Shown here piece after piece: positions 20,850-35,877 of a DNA stretch of 64,000 bases (positions within the stretch are counted from its first letter, which is position 1; each line of letters begins with the position of its first letter). The DNA lies in contig JAJTTP010000013.1 in assembly GCA_023313575.1 (NCBI GenBank), forward strand, positions 372,001 through 436,000, written 5' to 3'. The notes below the pieces were generated by a model, which had not been told where the DNA came from, ran no database searches, and saw only the letters and a list, made by a program, of their open reading frames with translations. Both the position numbers and the translations under genes were made by a program. The stretch comes from Eutypella sp. D-1. Lineage: Eukaryota > Ascomycota > Sordariomycetes > Xylariales > Diatrypaceae.

Positions 20850-23800
20850 TGTTATAAGTTTTTATTTAATAATGTTATTAACTTTAAGCAATATCTGATA
20901 TTATATTTTTTTTTTAAATTAAAACCTTTAATAAATTATTAATTTCTTATTTAAACGGATCGAACGAATCGAGTAAATGGCAATTATAGTTATAACTTAA
21001 AAAAATAATACCCGTTAAATTTAAACTTTATAATAATATTACCTTTATATAACTTTCTTTATTATAGCCGTAATTTATTTATATTAATAATGTTATATAA
21101 TAACCACGGAGGTTAATAAAACTTTTAATATTATTTTATGTTTTACCGGAAAAATAACTTAATAATTTAAACTTATTTTAAATGTTTTTTTAACAAATAT
21201 AAAAACTTTATAAAAAAGGTAAAAACTAATTACGGAAACCCGGATAAAATTTAAGCCGTTACGTAATAGCTTTTAAATTTTAAATAAAAAAAAGCAGCTT
21301 ATATATACGCCGCGTAATTTAAATAAATTATTATTAACATAAATTAAATCGATAATAAGTTTTTTATCGATATATTTTTTTAAACATTTAAAGATTTAAT
21401 TAAAAATAAAATTATTATATAAAATAAATTAAATATTTTCGATAAGTTTGCTGTTTTAATAATTAAAATCGATAATAAATAATTTAAATAATAACAGGAA
21501 AAAAAAGGATATTATATATTTAAAAAATTTACCAATATATTTTATAAGACGGCATTAGGACTTATAACATTCAATATAATATAAAAAAATAAACAATATA
21601 TTAAATATTATAATTACGGTAAAATAAGATATTTTAAAAAAGAATATAAAGGATTTAAATAAAATAAGGATTAAAAACTTATACCCGAAAGAAATTAACC
21701 TTTTACCGGTAAAAAAACGTTCGGAATAATCCGCCGCGTATATTCGGATAATAACATTTATTAATAAAAATTATTAAAAACTAAATAATTAATTTAAGCC
21801 GTAATAAAATAATAACGTTAATAATAATAAAACGAATACTTTAATAACGATAAAAAAAAGCTTTTATAAAAGTTTATTTTATAAAAAAAGAAAAAATAAA
21901 ATAATTAATTAATTAGTTTAAAAAACGACAAAATTATAAATTAAAAAGAATATATAACATTTACGTTAAACGATTTTAATAACGCTTTAAAAAATAATAA
22001 TTTAAAATTTACTTATAATAGTTTCGTAATTAAGATAAATTTATTAATTAAAAAATTTAAACTGGGACGCCGTATTTTTAAAATACCCGGTTAATTATTA
22101 AAAATATAAATATTATTAATATAAGGAACGGAAAATCGGTATTATTAACCTAATTAAATAAATAGTTAAAAAGAAAACGAAACCGATTAACGATAATATA
22201 AAAGAATTACGTATTATACCAACCGCGTACCATATGGTTAAAAATGGCTAAAAAGAATATCTTGCCCCGGAGGATATTAAATATTAAAAACCATAAAAAT
22301 CCGGAATAAGATCGAATAATAAAAATATAAAATCCGATGTTAAAAAAATAAATTATTAAACGTTAATTTATATATTTATAAACATTTATTAAAAAGGATA
22401 ACCTTTAATAAGATTAACTTTAAACATTTTTATAAAAAATTAATAATAAAGGAATAACCGTATATATAAAAGAAATTTAATAAGGAAAAACGTTACGATA
22501 ACCTGTATAACACCACATAAATTTACGGTAAAAATTTAAAAAACTAAAACCGTTTATATTAAAGTTATAAAACGTAATATAATATTTATAAGCCATTTTA
22601 AAAGCTTAAAAACGATATAAACATATTATAATATAAATAAGAATTAAAAATAATTATATAACCTTAAAAGTATATAATAAGTTATAACTATTATAAAAAT
22701 AAAAATAACATTTTTATAATATATTAAAAGCCGAAAATTATGCTTTTTAATATAACGAAAAAAGATATTATAAAAAACCGATTAATTTAACGTATATATT
22801 AAAAAGTAAAAATAAAACGTTATTTTTAATATTAAATTTTTAAAAAGATACGACATAATCCTTAAGAAATTATAATTACATTAATATAATTTATCGATTA
22901 ATTAAGAAATTGGCTAAATAATATTTCTTTATTTTTTAAAAATTAATAATAACTTAAAAAAAAGATTTTAATATTTAATAAATAATAAATACAGGTATAA
23001 AAATACGATAAAAACTTTATTAAAAAAAAGGATATAAAAGGAAAATTAAACAAATTATTACATTTATCCGATAACGATTTTACTTTTTAACAGCATTTTA
23101 AAAAAGGAAATAACTATATTATTATAAATACGTAATATGTTACCGTAATACTATTAATACGATAAAATATTTTATAAAGAATTTAAAATTAAATTTAAAA
23201 CATTATAGGAATACCTTAAAAATAAATTAATAAAAGAATATATTTAACGATTAAAATTATTAACCGGATATCCGATTATGTTTATATTTAAAAAACGGTA
23301 AATTACAATTAATAATCGATTATTAATAATTAAACGAAATTATTATAAAAAACCGTTTATACGGAATTAAATAATTTATTACCTTAAACCGTAAGGATAA
23401 ATATTATTATATTAAAATTAAACCCGGAAACGAGTGGAAAATAGTTTTTAAAACGAAATACGGATTATTTAAATATTTAATTATACCTTTTAAATTAATT
23501 AACGTATTAACATTATTTTAACGCATAATTAACCATGTTTTATGAAAATATTTTAATATTTTTATTTATTTAAATTTAAAAAAATAACACGAAAAATATA
23601 TATATAAAATATTATAAATATTATAAAACGTTAACTTATTAATAAAACCCGAAAAAAATGTATTTTATATATAAAAATGGAATTTTTTGGATATATTATT
23701 ACCTCCGAACATATTAAAATAAACTTTAAAAAAATCATAACTATTAAAGATTAAAAAGTATTTATTGATATAAAGGGAATATAGGCTTTTTTTAATTTAA

Positions 23801-26445
23801 TAAATTATTTTCGGAAGATTATATAACGATTTAAATATATTATAACATTTTTTACGGAATTAATAAAAAAGGATAAACGGTTTATATAAATTAATAAAGT
23901 AAATAAATTTTTTAAAAAGTTAAAAACCGTTATTATTAATAAATTAATATTTATTATATACGATTTTAAAAAACCTATTAAATTAAACACTAACGCTTTA
24001 AATTACGTTTTTAAAATATAAATTAAGTAACGAAATAAAAAAAGAAAATTATACCTTATTATATTTTATTTTTATAAACTTATTAAAACCGAATTTAATT
24101 ATTTAATTTATAATAAAAAATTTCTTATTATCGTTAACGTATTTAGAAAATTTAGATATTATTTTATAAAAAATATATATTAAATTAAAATTTATACCGA
24201 TTATAAGAATATTATATATTCTTTTACTATTTAAGCCTTTAACGGAAAATAATTATAATATATTAAATATTTTACGGAATTCGGTTATATTATTATTTAT
24301 AAAAAAGGATTAAAAAATAAACGAGTAAATATTATTAATAAATAACTTATTATAAAAAGAATATATATTAATTAAATACGCGGTATTCCGATAAATGCTA
24401 AGAAAACATTTAAAATAATAATAAATTGTTGCTATTAAGATTATTTAAAATAATTTATATAAATAAATCGAATAATATAATAATAAATTATTAATAAAGA
24501 AATAATTAAAAAAGTTATAAATATTATAAAAATTACAAAAATAGTTAATATAAGAAATTCACGAATATTTTTTATACAGATATTTAAAAAACCATAAAAT
24601 TTTTAAACGATTATAACGGATTTATATATTTAATAAAATAAAATTAATAATATAATAAGTATAATAACAATATAATATATGCGGAAAAGTTAAAATAAAA
24701 TAATATAAACCTTACGGAAAATTATAATTATTATTAATAAATAAACCATTATAAAAGTTTATTATATTTAATTTTATTATTAAATTATTAATATTAAAAG
24801 ATTTAATAATATATAACGGTTATAATAATATATTTATAATTATTAACCGATTTATAAAATTTTTGTATTTTATTTTATATAACGAAAACATTAACGTGAA
24901 ATAAATAGTATATATTTTTTAATAATATATTATAATAATATACGGCTTTATATTCGAAATTATTTCCGATAAAAAAATAACATTTATATTAAAATTTTAA
25001 TAAAGTTTTATAATAAGATTAAAATTAAACCTTAAATAAACGGATAAATAAAACGAATTAATTAAATATTAAAAACTTATTTTCGATAATATATTAATTA
25101 TAAATAAAATAATTAAATTAAATAATTATTTATTACATAATTAGTTTATAATATAACTTATTATAAAAATATATAAATAACATTTATTAACGTTAATTTC
25201 GGATTTACTTTAAACATTTATCGAAACGTTTATAAAAAAGGACCGGATAATATTAAAGTTATGTTAATATTAAAATAACTTAAATAATTATATAAAGAAA
25301 TAAAGGAAAGACTTAAACTTATACGTTAACGAATAAATAAATATTATAATTAAAAAAGGTTAAAAAGATTAATCTTTTTAGAAAAAAATATAATTTTTTT
25401 AGTTATAAAAAATATTACGATAAAACGACTTAATAAAAAACTTAATTATAAATATATCGGACTATATTTAATTATTAAAAAAATAATAAAAAATAATTAC
25501 GAATTAAATTTATTATTAAAAATTAAAATTTATTTAATTTTTTATATTTCTTTATTTAAAGATATAACGAATATAAACGTTATAAAAATAAAATAAAATA
25601 ACGTCGAAATAAAAATAAATAAATACGAAATAAAACAAATTTTAAATATACGGATAAAAGATAGACGGATAAAATATAAGGTTAAATAAAAAAAATATAA
25701 TAATTCCGAAAATATATAAAAACCTATTAATTATTTAATAAATGTTTAACGCTTTTTAAAAAGATGTTATTAACGCCGACGGAAACGTTAATAAAAATAA
25801 TATTTTAATTAGAATTACCCGATATATTTATTTTAAATTAATTAAAATCCGGAATAACCTTAAAATTTATCGATGCTTTAATAAATTTTATAAAACGTAT
25901 ATTTTTTACCCAATACTTTTTCGTTTTTAACTTTTTAAAATCTTTTAAATTATCGATATTATAAAAAATTACTTTTATTATTTTTTATACCATATTTTTT
26001 TCTATTTTTAAATACGTTAAATATACGTTTTTATATACTTTTTAACCTTTATAACTTTTTTAAATTCGGTTTTTAATTTACGATTTTAAAAAAATATTTT
26101 AAAACGTTATTCGGTAATAAGATTAAAAACGTTATATTAAAGCTGGTTTTTTTAAATATAAAAAGAATAATAAAAAAAGTCCGATTCCGAAATTTTATAT
26201 TTAAAATAATAACGTTCGTAATAAAAATAAAAAACTATATCGGAAAGATTAATAAATAATATAATAATTAAAAAAGAATCGCGTTACGTAATTTTTATAA
26301 AAACTTTAATACGTTTAAATATATAACTAAATATAATAAAAATAAAACGTAAAAAGAAAAAAGAAAAAAAAAAGAAAAACTTATTAAAAAATATAAAAAA
26401 AACGAAACAGGTTTTAAAGATAAAACCTTAAAAAAGGAGAAATCG

Positions 26446-26874
26446 TATTATAACCAGTCGGGCTATTAAGCCGAATAAGGCTAATATAATAAAAAAAGAT
26501 CTTTAATTTTAATTTAAAAAAAAAGATAACCATATTAAAATAAGCCATATACGTTATATAATTAAAAAAGATCGGTTAAATTAATAATAATTTTAACGAT
26601 ATTAAATTATTATATTCGGATACGATTTTAACGATTTAATAATAATTATATATTCCAGTATTAAGAATAAAAGATATAAATAATATATAATTACGTTTAT
26701 TTCTTTTTTTTTAAATAATTTTTAAACTTATTAGTTTATAATAGAATTTAATTATTTAAAGCATTTTTTATTATTATTATTAAACGTGATTATTTATTAT
26801 TTAAAACCCTTAACACTCCTGTTAACATAAACCCCTTAACTGGACTAATAGTTAGGAATAAACCGGCCGTCACA
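26446..26874 (+). repeat. 3' LTR of Gypsy-1
   Basis: 429 bp. It ends GGCCGTCACA, keeping the original CA terminus that has decayed to TA in most other copies. This shows the canonical TG...CA LTR boundary of the family. Confidence 0.9.
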
Positions 26875-27466
26875 TTATTATTATTATTATTATTATTTTT
26901 ACACCGTTTAGCTTATATATATAATAACATGCGGTACTTTTACGGTTTATTATTTATATAATAAACCGTTAAACGGAAAAAGCCCGTATATTTCGGTTAT
27001 ATTACATTTTTATAACGATATTAATACGTTTTTAATATTATATTATTAAAGTTTTACTTTTTTAATAAATATAATTATTTTACAAATTTAAAAAAATAAA
27101 AATAAAAATAAAATAAAATATAAAATATATAAAACGTTTAATCTTTTATTTATAAACTTTTATAATTTTAATTTTAAAACGGTATATTTATAATAATAAT
27201 ATTACGTTAATAATATATCAACGCCGTAATAACCTTTATAAAATATATTTTACCCGGATATTTACCCGGGTTTAATTAAAAATAAAGCTAAGCGTTAAAT
27301 ATTAATATATTTATTAACCCGGTTTTATCTTTCCCGATCCCGGGTAAAAGCTTAAGCAATATCGTAATTATTTATTTATTATAATCTTATTTTCATTTTT
27401 TTAAGTTATTATTAAAATGTTATAAATTATCATTATCCGGTTATGTTATCGCTTTTTTATTATTTA
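26875..27466 (+). repeat. Left arm of a 0.59-kb inverted repeat pair
   Basis: About 592 bp whose reverse complement recurs at 38613-39203 (591 bp). Matching marks include an ATT-repeat outer end, a near-palindrome GGTTTATTATTTATATAAT around 26957-26980, an A/T run, a TTTACCCGGATATTTACCCG segment and the inner end TATCGCTTTTTTA. The inner end is cut off by truncated Gypsy-4. Confidence 0.8.
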
Positions 27467-30400
27467 AATATGCTATTATAACCGTTATATGTTATTGGAT
27501 TTTTTAATATCGGTAACTTAATAATAAAATTAAATGTGATAAATTTTTATAGTTATTTATTAATTAATAATGGTTATAATTTTCCGTAAAGTTTATATTA
27601 TTTTATTTTAGTTTTTCCGTATATATTATATCGTTGTCGTATTTATTATATTACTGATTTTATTTTATCGAATATATAAGTCCGTTATAATTATTTAAAG
27701 ATTTTATAATTTTTTAAATATCCGTATAAAAAATATTCATAAATCTTTTATATTAACTGTTTTTATAACTTTCGTGGTATTTATAGCTTTTTTATTTATT
27801 TCTTTATTAATAATTCGTTATTATATTATTCGATTTATTTATATAGGTTATCTTAAGTGATTTTAATAGCAGTAATTTATTATTATTTTAAATATTTTTT
27901 TAGCGTTTATCGGAATATTGCGTATTTAATTAATATATATTTTTTTTTATAATAAGTTATTTATTAATAATATCTGTTTATCCGTTTTTTAATCCTTTTT
28001 TATAAATAATAATATAATCGAATTCCGTAAAATATTTAGCGTATTGTAATTATTTTCCGTTAAAAGTTTAAATGGTAAAAAAATATGTAATATTTTTATA
28101 ATCGGTATAAATTTTAACTTAATACATATTTTTTATAAGGTAATATTTAAATTCTTTAAATACGTTAACGATAATAAAAAAATTTTTATCGTAAATCGGA
28201 TAATTAAGTTTAATTTTAATAAGTTTATAAAAATAAAATACGATAAGGTATAATTTTCCTTTTTTATCTTATTATTTAATTTATACTCCGAAAGCGTAAT
28301 CCGAAACGTTAGTTTTTAACTTAACGGGTTTTTTAAAATCGTATATAATAAATACTAATTCGTTAATAATAACGTTTTTTAATTTTTTAAAAAATTTATT
28401 TATTTTATTAATTTATATAAATTATTTATCTTTTTTTATTAATTCCGTAAAAGGTGTTATAATATATTTAAATCGTTATATAAATTTCTGATAATAATTT
28501 ATTAAACCGAGAAAAGCTTATATTTTTTTTATACTGGTAAGCATTTTTTAATCTTTAATAATTACGATTTTTTTAAGGTTTATTTTAATGTATTTAGGGG
28601 TAATAATGTGTCCGAGGAATTTTATTTTTTATATATAAAATACATTTTTTTCGGGTTTTATTAATAAGTTAATGTTTTATAATGTTTATAATACCTTATA
28701 TATATATTTTTTATATTATTCTTTTAATTTTAAGTAAATAAAGATATCGTTAAAATAATAAATAATAAAAATATTAAAATATTTTCGTAATACGTAATTA
28801 ATTATATGTTAAAACGATATTAATATGTTAATTAATCCGAAAGGTATAATTAAGTATTTAAATAAGTTATATTTCGTTTTAAAGGCTATTTTTTATTCGT
28901 TTCCGGGTTTAATTTTAATATAATAATATTTGTTTTTAAAGTTTAAAGTGGTAAATTACTTAGTTCCGTATAAGCGGTTTTTTATTTTAATAATAAGTAA
29001 TAACGGTATTCGGTTTTTAACGGTAATTTTATTTAATTATTAATAATCGATTATTAATTATAATTTGCCGTTTTTTTTAGGTATAAATATAATAAAGTAT
29101 TTTATTAATAATTTTAATCGTCGGATATATCCTTTTATTAACTTATTTTCGAGGTATTTTCGTAATTTTTTAAGTTCGATTTTATTAAGGTTATAAATTT
29201 TATGGAATCGTGGCGTTTTTTTTTTATAAGGATAATCTTATGGTTTTATTTATTGCGGTTTAGTAATCCTTTTTTAAATTTTTTACGAAATATTTTATTA
29301 TATCGGTGGTATTATGGTGGTATATTACGTATTTATAATATTATCGTATTTTTTTTTTAAAATGCTGTTAAAAAAGCGGAATCGTTATCGGATAAATATA
29401 ATAATTTATTTAATTTTTTTTTTGTGTTTTTTTTTTTAATTTGTTATGTTTTTTTAAATAAGGTTTTTACCGTATCCTTATGTCTGTATTTGTTATCCGT
29501 TAAATATTAAATTTTTTTTTTAAGTTATCGTCGGTTTTTAAAAAATAAAGAAATATTATTTAGTTAGTTTTTTAATTAATCGATAAATTATATTAATGCA
29601 ATTATGGTTATTTAAAAATTATATCGTATTTTTTTAAAGGCATAATATTAAAAATAACGTTTTATTTTTATTTTTCGATATATACGTTAAATTAATCGGT
29701 TTTCCGTAATATTTTTTTTTATCGTATTTAAAAGTATAACTTTCGGCTCCCGTTATATTATAAAAGTATTATTTTTTTTTATAATAGTTATAATTTGTTA
29801 TATAGTTTTAAGGTTATATAATTATTATCGGTTCCGTTATTTATTATAACGGTATATTAATTATTTTTAATCTTTATTTATATTATAATATGTCCGTATC
29901 GTTTTTAGGTTTTTAAAATGGTTTATAAATATCGTATTACGTTTTTAAGCTTTATGATACCGTTTTATGGCTTTAGTATAAACGGTTTTATTTTTTTAAA
30001 TTTTTACCGTAAACTTATACGGCGTTACGCAGGTTATTATAAAGTTTTTTTTTATTGGATTTTTTTTATGCATACGGTTATTTTTTTATTATTAAATTTT
30101 TATAAAAATGTTTAAAACTAATTTTATTAAGGGTTATCTTTTTTAATAAATTTTTATAAACATATAGGTCGGCGTTTAATAATTTATTTTTTTAATATCG
30201 GATTTCGTATTTTTATTATTCGATTTTATTCCGGATTTTTATGGTTTTTAATATTTAATATCCTCCGGGGCAGGATATTTTTTCTGGCCATTTTTAATTA
30301 TACGGTACGCAGTTAATATAACGTATGATTTTTTTATATTATTATCGATCGGTTTCGTTTTTTTTTTATTATAAAAAATCGAATCTTTTTTTAATTATTT

Positions 30401-32247
30401 ATTTAATTCGGTTGGTAATACCGATTTTTTGTTTTTTATATCAGTAATATTTGTATTTTCGGCAATTAACGGGGTGTTTTAAAAAATGCGGCGTTTAAGT
30501 TTAAATTTTTTAATTAATAAACTTATTTTAGTTACGAAGTTATTATAAGTAAATTTTAAATCGTTATTTTTTAAGGCGTCGTTAAGATTATTTAATATAA
30601 ATGCCGTATATTTTTTATAATTTATAGTTTTATCGTTTTTTAAGCTAATTAATTAATTATTTTATTTTTTTTTTTTTACGAAATGGGTTTTTATAAAGGT
30701 TTTTTTTTTATCGCTATTAAAGTATTTGTTTTGTTATTATTAACGTTATTATCTTATTACGGCTTAGGTTAATCGTTTAGTTTTTTATAATCCTTATTAA
30801 TAGATGTTATTATCTGAGTATACGTAACGGATTATTTTAAGCGTTTTTTTACCGGTAAAAGGTTGTTTTTTTTTAGGTACGGGTTTTTAATTTTTATTTT
30901 ATTTAAGTCCTTTATATTTTTTTTTAAAATGTTTTATTTTGTTATAATTATAACATTTAATTTATTACTTATTTTTTCATATTATATTAAACGATATAGG
31001 TTTTAATGCCGTCCCGTAAAATATATCGGTAGGTTTTTAATTTTGATTTTTGTTATTTTAATATTTTTTAAATCTTTTAAGTATATAATGTCCTTTTTTT
31101 TCTTAACGTTATTTAAATTATTTGTTATCGATTTTGATTATTAAGGTAACGAATTTGTTAATAATACCTGGTTTATTATATAAGATAATTTTATTTTTAA
31201 CCGTATTTTTAAGTTTTCGGTAAAACATATCCATAAAAAATTTATTATTTTTTTAATTAGTTTTTATTATAAGCTATTTAAATTATGCGGCGTAAGTGTA
31301 AGTTGCTTTTTTTTATTTAAAATTTAAAAGTTATTATGTAACGGCTTAAGTTTTATCCGGGTTTCCGTAATTAGTTTTTACCTTTTTTACGAAATTTTTA
31401 TACTTTTCGAAAAAACGTTTAATTTCCGTAATTTCTTTTTTTTTTTCCATTTTTACGAAAGTATTTAAAATGGGTTTAAACCATTAAGTTATCTTTCCGG
31501 TAAAACATAACGTAATATTAAGAATTTTATTAATTTCCGTGGTTATTATATAACGTTATTAATATAAATAAGTTACGGCTGTAATAAAAAAAAGTTATAC
31601 GGGGGTAATATTATTATAAAGTTTAGGTTTTTTAAACTTAAATTTAACGGGTATAATTCTTTAAATTACGGTTATAATCGCTATTTACTTAATTCGTTCG
31701 ATCCGTTTAAGTAAAAAGTTAATAATTTACTAAAGGTTTTAGCTTAAAAAAGATATGGTGTCGGATATTATTTAAAGTTAATAATATTATTAAATAAAAG
31801 CTTATAACGTATAACGGCTAATTTATTTTTAATTATTAATTTAATCGAAGGGTTTATATTAATAGAAATGCTAAGGTTTTAAGCAATAAATAGTTATATC
31901 TGGTGATAATAAAAAAAAAGTATTTTAAATAATTAAGTTATATTATAAGTTAGTAAATTTAAAAATTATTTAAAAAAAAGGTAATAAACGTAATTATATA
32001 CTATTTTATGTTTTTTATTTTTAATACTAAAATGTATAATTACTATTAAATCGTTAGGATAATTAGCTATTTTAGTTATCCTGGATTATTAAGATAGTTA
32101 GTTATCCTGGTTATCTTTTTTATCACGTGATTTAAACGTGGTTATCCTATTATGGCTAGGTCTTCCTGAAAGCCTTGTTTTTTCGAATAGGATCGTGATT
32201 TGTTATTGGCCCCATTTAGCCTTTTATAACCTGACCAGGTTATAACA
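27467..32247 (-). mobile_element. Gypsy-4: truncated Ty3/Gypsy relic (3' part and 3' LTR missing)
   Basis: About 4.8 kb on the minus strand. The 5' LTR is 31810-32247 (438 bp, U3 type I with a TGTTATAACCTGGTCAGG start). The gag CCHC region is near 30915-30965. The polymerase YxDD-equivalent is near 28741-28760 (read in reverse, present though D is mutated to N). The copy stops inside the integrase at 27467, directly against the inner end of the inverted repeat, so the rest of integrase, the chromodomain and the 3' LTR are absent. The 5' LTR abuts the start of LINE copy 1; no matching duplication can be tested because the other end is lost. Confidence 0.85.
31810..32247 (-). repeat. 5' LTR of truncated Gypsy-4
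   Basis: 438 bp, type I U3. It retains several CG-containing stretches, including TCACGTGA, TTGGCCCC and CCTGACCAGG. It is the longest LTR of the family in the window. Confidence 0.85.
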
Positions 32248-33559
32248 TGTCGGTATTTATTTAAAAAAGGGGGAAAAAGGTTTTAAACCCGAATTAATTA
32301 TATAACGTTATTCTTTCTTTACCGTTTTTTTTTTATATTTTTAATACTTATATATAAATTTTATAAACTTTTAAATTTTATCACATAACCTTTCGAATTT
32401 ATATCTTTTTATTAAAATAATATCAGATTTAAAATCCTCGTATTTATTTTACCATAATTACGTAAACGCATTACCGACGTAATAATAACGTAATTATATA
32501 TTAATAATTCGATAAATTTAAATAATAATATAACTAACTTTTAATTAAGCCGATACCGTTTAAAGCCGTAATAAGGTATAAATAACGTGTTAAAACAATC
32601 AAATTATTACGTTAATATAATTAATAAATAAGAAAAGGTTATAATTACTTATTTAAAAAAGGTTTTAATAAATATAATTATTTTAAATAAAGTTAAAGAA
32701 GTTTTTATTATTATTAATATAATTATAAAAATCGAATATAACGCGTTAATAAAACGCATACGTATTAATAATAACGTTATTATAATTAAATATTTTCGTA
32801 ACGCGATAAAAACTTTTAAAAAAAGCATTAAAAAAATCTTATTACCGTTTAAAGCTTTAATAATAACGGACCGACCGTAATTAATACTGCCGCCCCCCGA
32901 TAAAATAATAAACTAATGTTGTTATAATAATAACGTAATGCCCGGAACTTAAATTAATAATACCGATAAAATAGAACCGAAACGTTATAATAAAAATAAA
33001 AACAAATACGCCCGATAATATTAAAAACCGTAATATAATCGATATAATTAAAGTTATAAATAAAATTTTAAATATATAAAAAATAGTAATAACGTAATAT
33101 TAATTTTTAAAAAAACGGTAATAAAATATTAAAAATATTAAAAATAAGTTACCGGCGTTTTCGGTACATAAACGTTACGTTTATAACGTAAGTTTACCGT
33201 AATAATTAAAAATATTTATATAAAAAAAGTTAAACATATTTATATAAACTTAAATAAAATATTAAAAAAATTATAAAACGTTAATAATATTTAATTAATT
33301 ATTAAAGTTAAGCTTTTAATTTTAAAAAATAAAAACGTAAAATTTATTATTTTATTTTTTAAAATTACCGATATCGAAATAATATAACGGTTTTATAATA
33401 ACGGAGTTATATTCCGTATTTATATTTTTAATTATAAACTTTTTATAAAAAATATAATAGTTAAATTTTATTATAAATATTATAAATATAATTATATAAT
33501 AACTTATTACGTAAAAAACTGTAAATATAACAAATATATAAGTGTTAAATACGATAACG

Positions 33560-33951
33560 TATTATAACCTGGCTAAGTTATTAAGCTTAAATAAGATTGG
33601 TATAAATAATCCTTAACTATAACATTAAAAAGGACAGCCACGATAAGATAAGCCATACTTAAATCACGTAATATAAAGGATAACCAAGGTAATTAATTAT
33701 TTTAACGATTTAATATTTAATATTATATTCCGGTATTAAGAATAAGAAATATAAATAATATATAACTATATTTATTACCTTTATTTTAAATAACTTTTAA
33801 ATTTATTAACTTATAATATAACTTAATTACTTAAAGCACATTTTTTATTATTATTATTAAACGTAACCATTTATTATTTAAAACCTTTAGCATTTTTATT
33901 AACATAAACCCTTTAACTGGATTAATAGTTAGGAATAAACTAGCCGTTATA
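33560..33951 (+). repeat. Solo LTR C inserted in LINE copy 1
   Basis: 392 bp, type I U3. It begins TATTATAACCTGGCTAAG and ends GCCGTTATA. A perfect 5-bp duplication TAACG lies at 33555-33559 and 33952-33956. It splits the zinc-knuckle part of LINE ORF1, dating the Gypsy family insertion after the LINE. Confidence 0.9.
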
Positions 33952-35569
33952 TAACGGGGAAAAAGGTTATTTAATATACGTAAACTTTACGTTTATTAAA
34001 TGTGTTAATTATAATAAAAAGCACGTTATTTAAAACTGTAATTGCCTCGAAGCGGAAAAGTAATATAAATACGCTGCCGACGTTTATATTTATCGGTTAC
34101 GATAATTTATAATATAAATTTATAATAATAACATTATACCGACTGTTACGTATATAATAAATAACTTTAACGATTATATTATAAAACGTTTTAACCGGGT
34201 AAATAATAATAATAATAATAATAAAAAGAAAAAGAAAAGTAAATTTATTATTAATGGATAATATTTTTTAAAAAAGTAAACCGCGTAATTTAAATAAAGT
34301 AATAAGGACGTAACGGATTAATAATTTTTTTATTATAAAAAAATAATATAACCGTATTAAATTTAATACGGTTACCGTAATAAACGGAAAAGGGTAAAAT
34401 ATAGTTATCGAAATTAATAATTAATAAAATTAAAAAAGAAATAATTTTTATAATTTAATAAAATATCGGAAATTCGAGCAAAAACGTAACGTTAATATTT
34501 AAAAAAAGTACCGAATATAATATCGATATTTTAACGATATAAAAGTTAAAAATCCGAAATAATTAAGTTTATTATTTTAATATATATTTCTATAACGTTA
34601 TATACGTTAAAACTAATAAAATAACGTTATATATATATAAACGTTTTACTTTTAAAACGTATAAAAAACGGGTAAGTTATAATTAAGCCGTAATAATATT
34701 TAAAATAAATTTAAAGCTTTTAATTATATAATCTTATATAAAGTTAAAATCGAGTAAATATAAATAAAGCCTTTTTTCTTATTTTTATAACGATAATACC
34801 GTAAAAGTATAACGTTATTTTAAACGCTTTTAATATAAAGTATTTAATATAAAATAAATACGGATAAAAATTAAATTTTATTAATAAATCTATAACGTTA
34901 ATAACATAATATCGTTTTAAATTAATTACGTTTTTTAATATATTTATTTATATCGGGTTACCGGGTTAAAGAAATTTAATTATAAACTTTTATTAAATAT
35001 TTTTAAATTTTACTTTTTTTTTATAAAAATTATAAAATAAAAAGGATTTAATTATTATACGTTATAGTATAATATTAATATCGAGGCGAATAAATTACGT
35101 AAACGCGGCGATTTATAAAAATAAAGTTAAATTATATTAAATAAAAACTTAATTAAAATCGAAATAATAAAGTTATTTATATTTTAAAAATTCGATATTA
35201 TAAACGATATAAATAAATATATTAACGTTTTACCCGAGTAATTTTAACATATCGTTAACGCCGCGGCACCGTAACGTATAATTTAATACGAAAAAAAAAC
35301 CGTATAATAAAATAATAATATAAATCGGATTATAAAAAAGGTTAAGTAAAAATATTAAAAATATAAATATACGTTATTTAATTATAATTAATCTCGGTAT
35401 AAAAACGCCCGTAAAAAGTAAAAAAGAATAATAAATGTAATAAAAATAAAAAATTAACGTTATGCGGTTATTAAAACGTCGGTAAATAATAAAAAGTTAT
35501 AAATTTTAAAACGTAAAGTATACTTTTTTAATTTTATTTTAATATAAAACGTTACGTTTTTACTATTTA

Positions 35570-35877
35570 TGTGACGGCTGGTTTATTCCTAACTATTAGT
35601 CTAATCGAGGGGTTTATGTTAGCGGGAGTGCTGGGGTTCTAAACAATAAGTAATTCCGTTTAATGATAGCAAAAAAAAAGGTGCTTTAAATAATTAAGTT
35701 ATATTATAAACTAATAAGCTTAAAAACTATTTAAGAAAAAGGTAATAAACATAATTATATATTTTTTATATCTTTTATTCCTGATATTAAAATGTATGGT
35801 TATTATTAAATCGTTAAGATCGTATCCGAGTATAAAGATTTAATATCGTTAAGATTATTATCGATTTAACCGATCAT
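35570..35877 (-). repeat. Deleted LTR D in LINE copy 1
   Basis: About 308 bp of a reverse-orientation Gypsy LTR with an intact TGTGACGGCTGG end (the complement of the CA terminus). It breaks off in the type II U3 at about 35877. LINE sequence resumes immediately, but about 1 kb further along than where it was left, judged against LINE copy 2. One deletion therefore removed the LTR end plus LINE sequence. Confidence 0.75.

Larger units (their letters stand above)
20420..26874 (+). mobile_element. Gypsy-1: full-length Ty3/Gypsy chromodomain retrotransposon relic
   Basis: A 6,455-bp element with 430-bp (20420-20849) and 429-bp (26446-26874) LTRs and a 5-bp duplication TTATT, inside an ATT microsatellite. 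A purine tract (about 26430-26442) precedes the 3' LTR. Landmarks in order: a decayed CCHC knuckle at 21606-21647, where the Cys positions now read Tyr; a polymerase region at about 23270-23830; RNase H and integrase following; and a chromodomain-like stretch at 25620-25740 ending in a GYNNSEN-type motif. All frames are broken by stops. Compared with Gypsy-2, exactly 27 bases (nine codons) covering the polymerase YxDD motif are missing near 23556, so this copy could not have been autonomous once that deletion arose. Confidence 0.9.

Noticed and set aside
26875..26905. CRISPR-like or satellite array in ATT repeats
   Set aside because: It is a simple trinucleotide microsatellite without spacers, and CRISPR is not expected in a fungal nuclear genome.
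29918..30115. 65-codon plus-strand open frame
   Set aside because: It lies antisense inside truncated Gypsy-4 and is made of A/T-biased codons; RIP removes stops in some antisense frames by chance.
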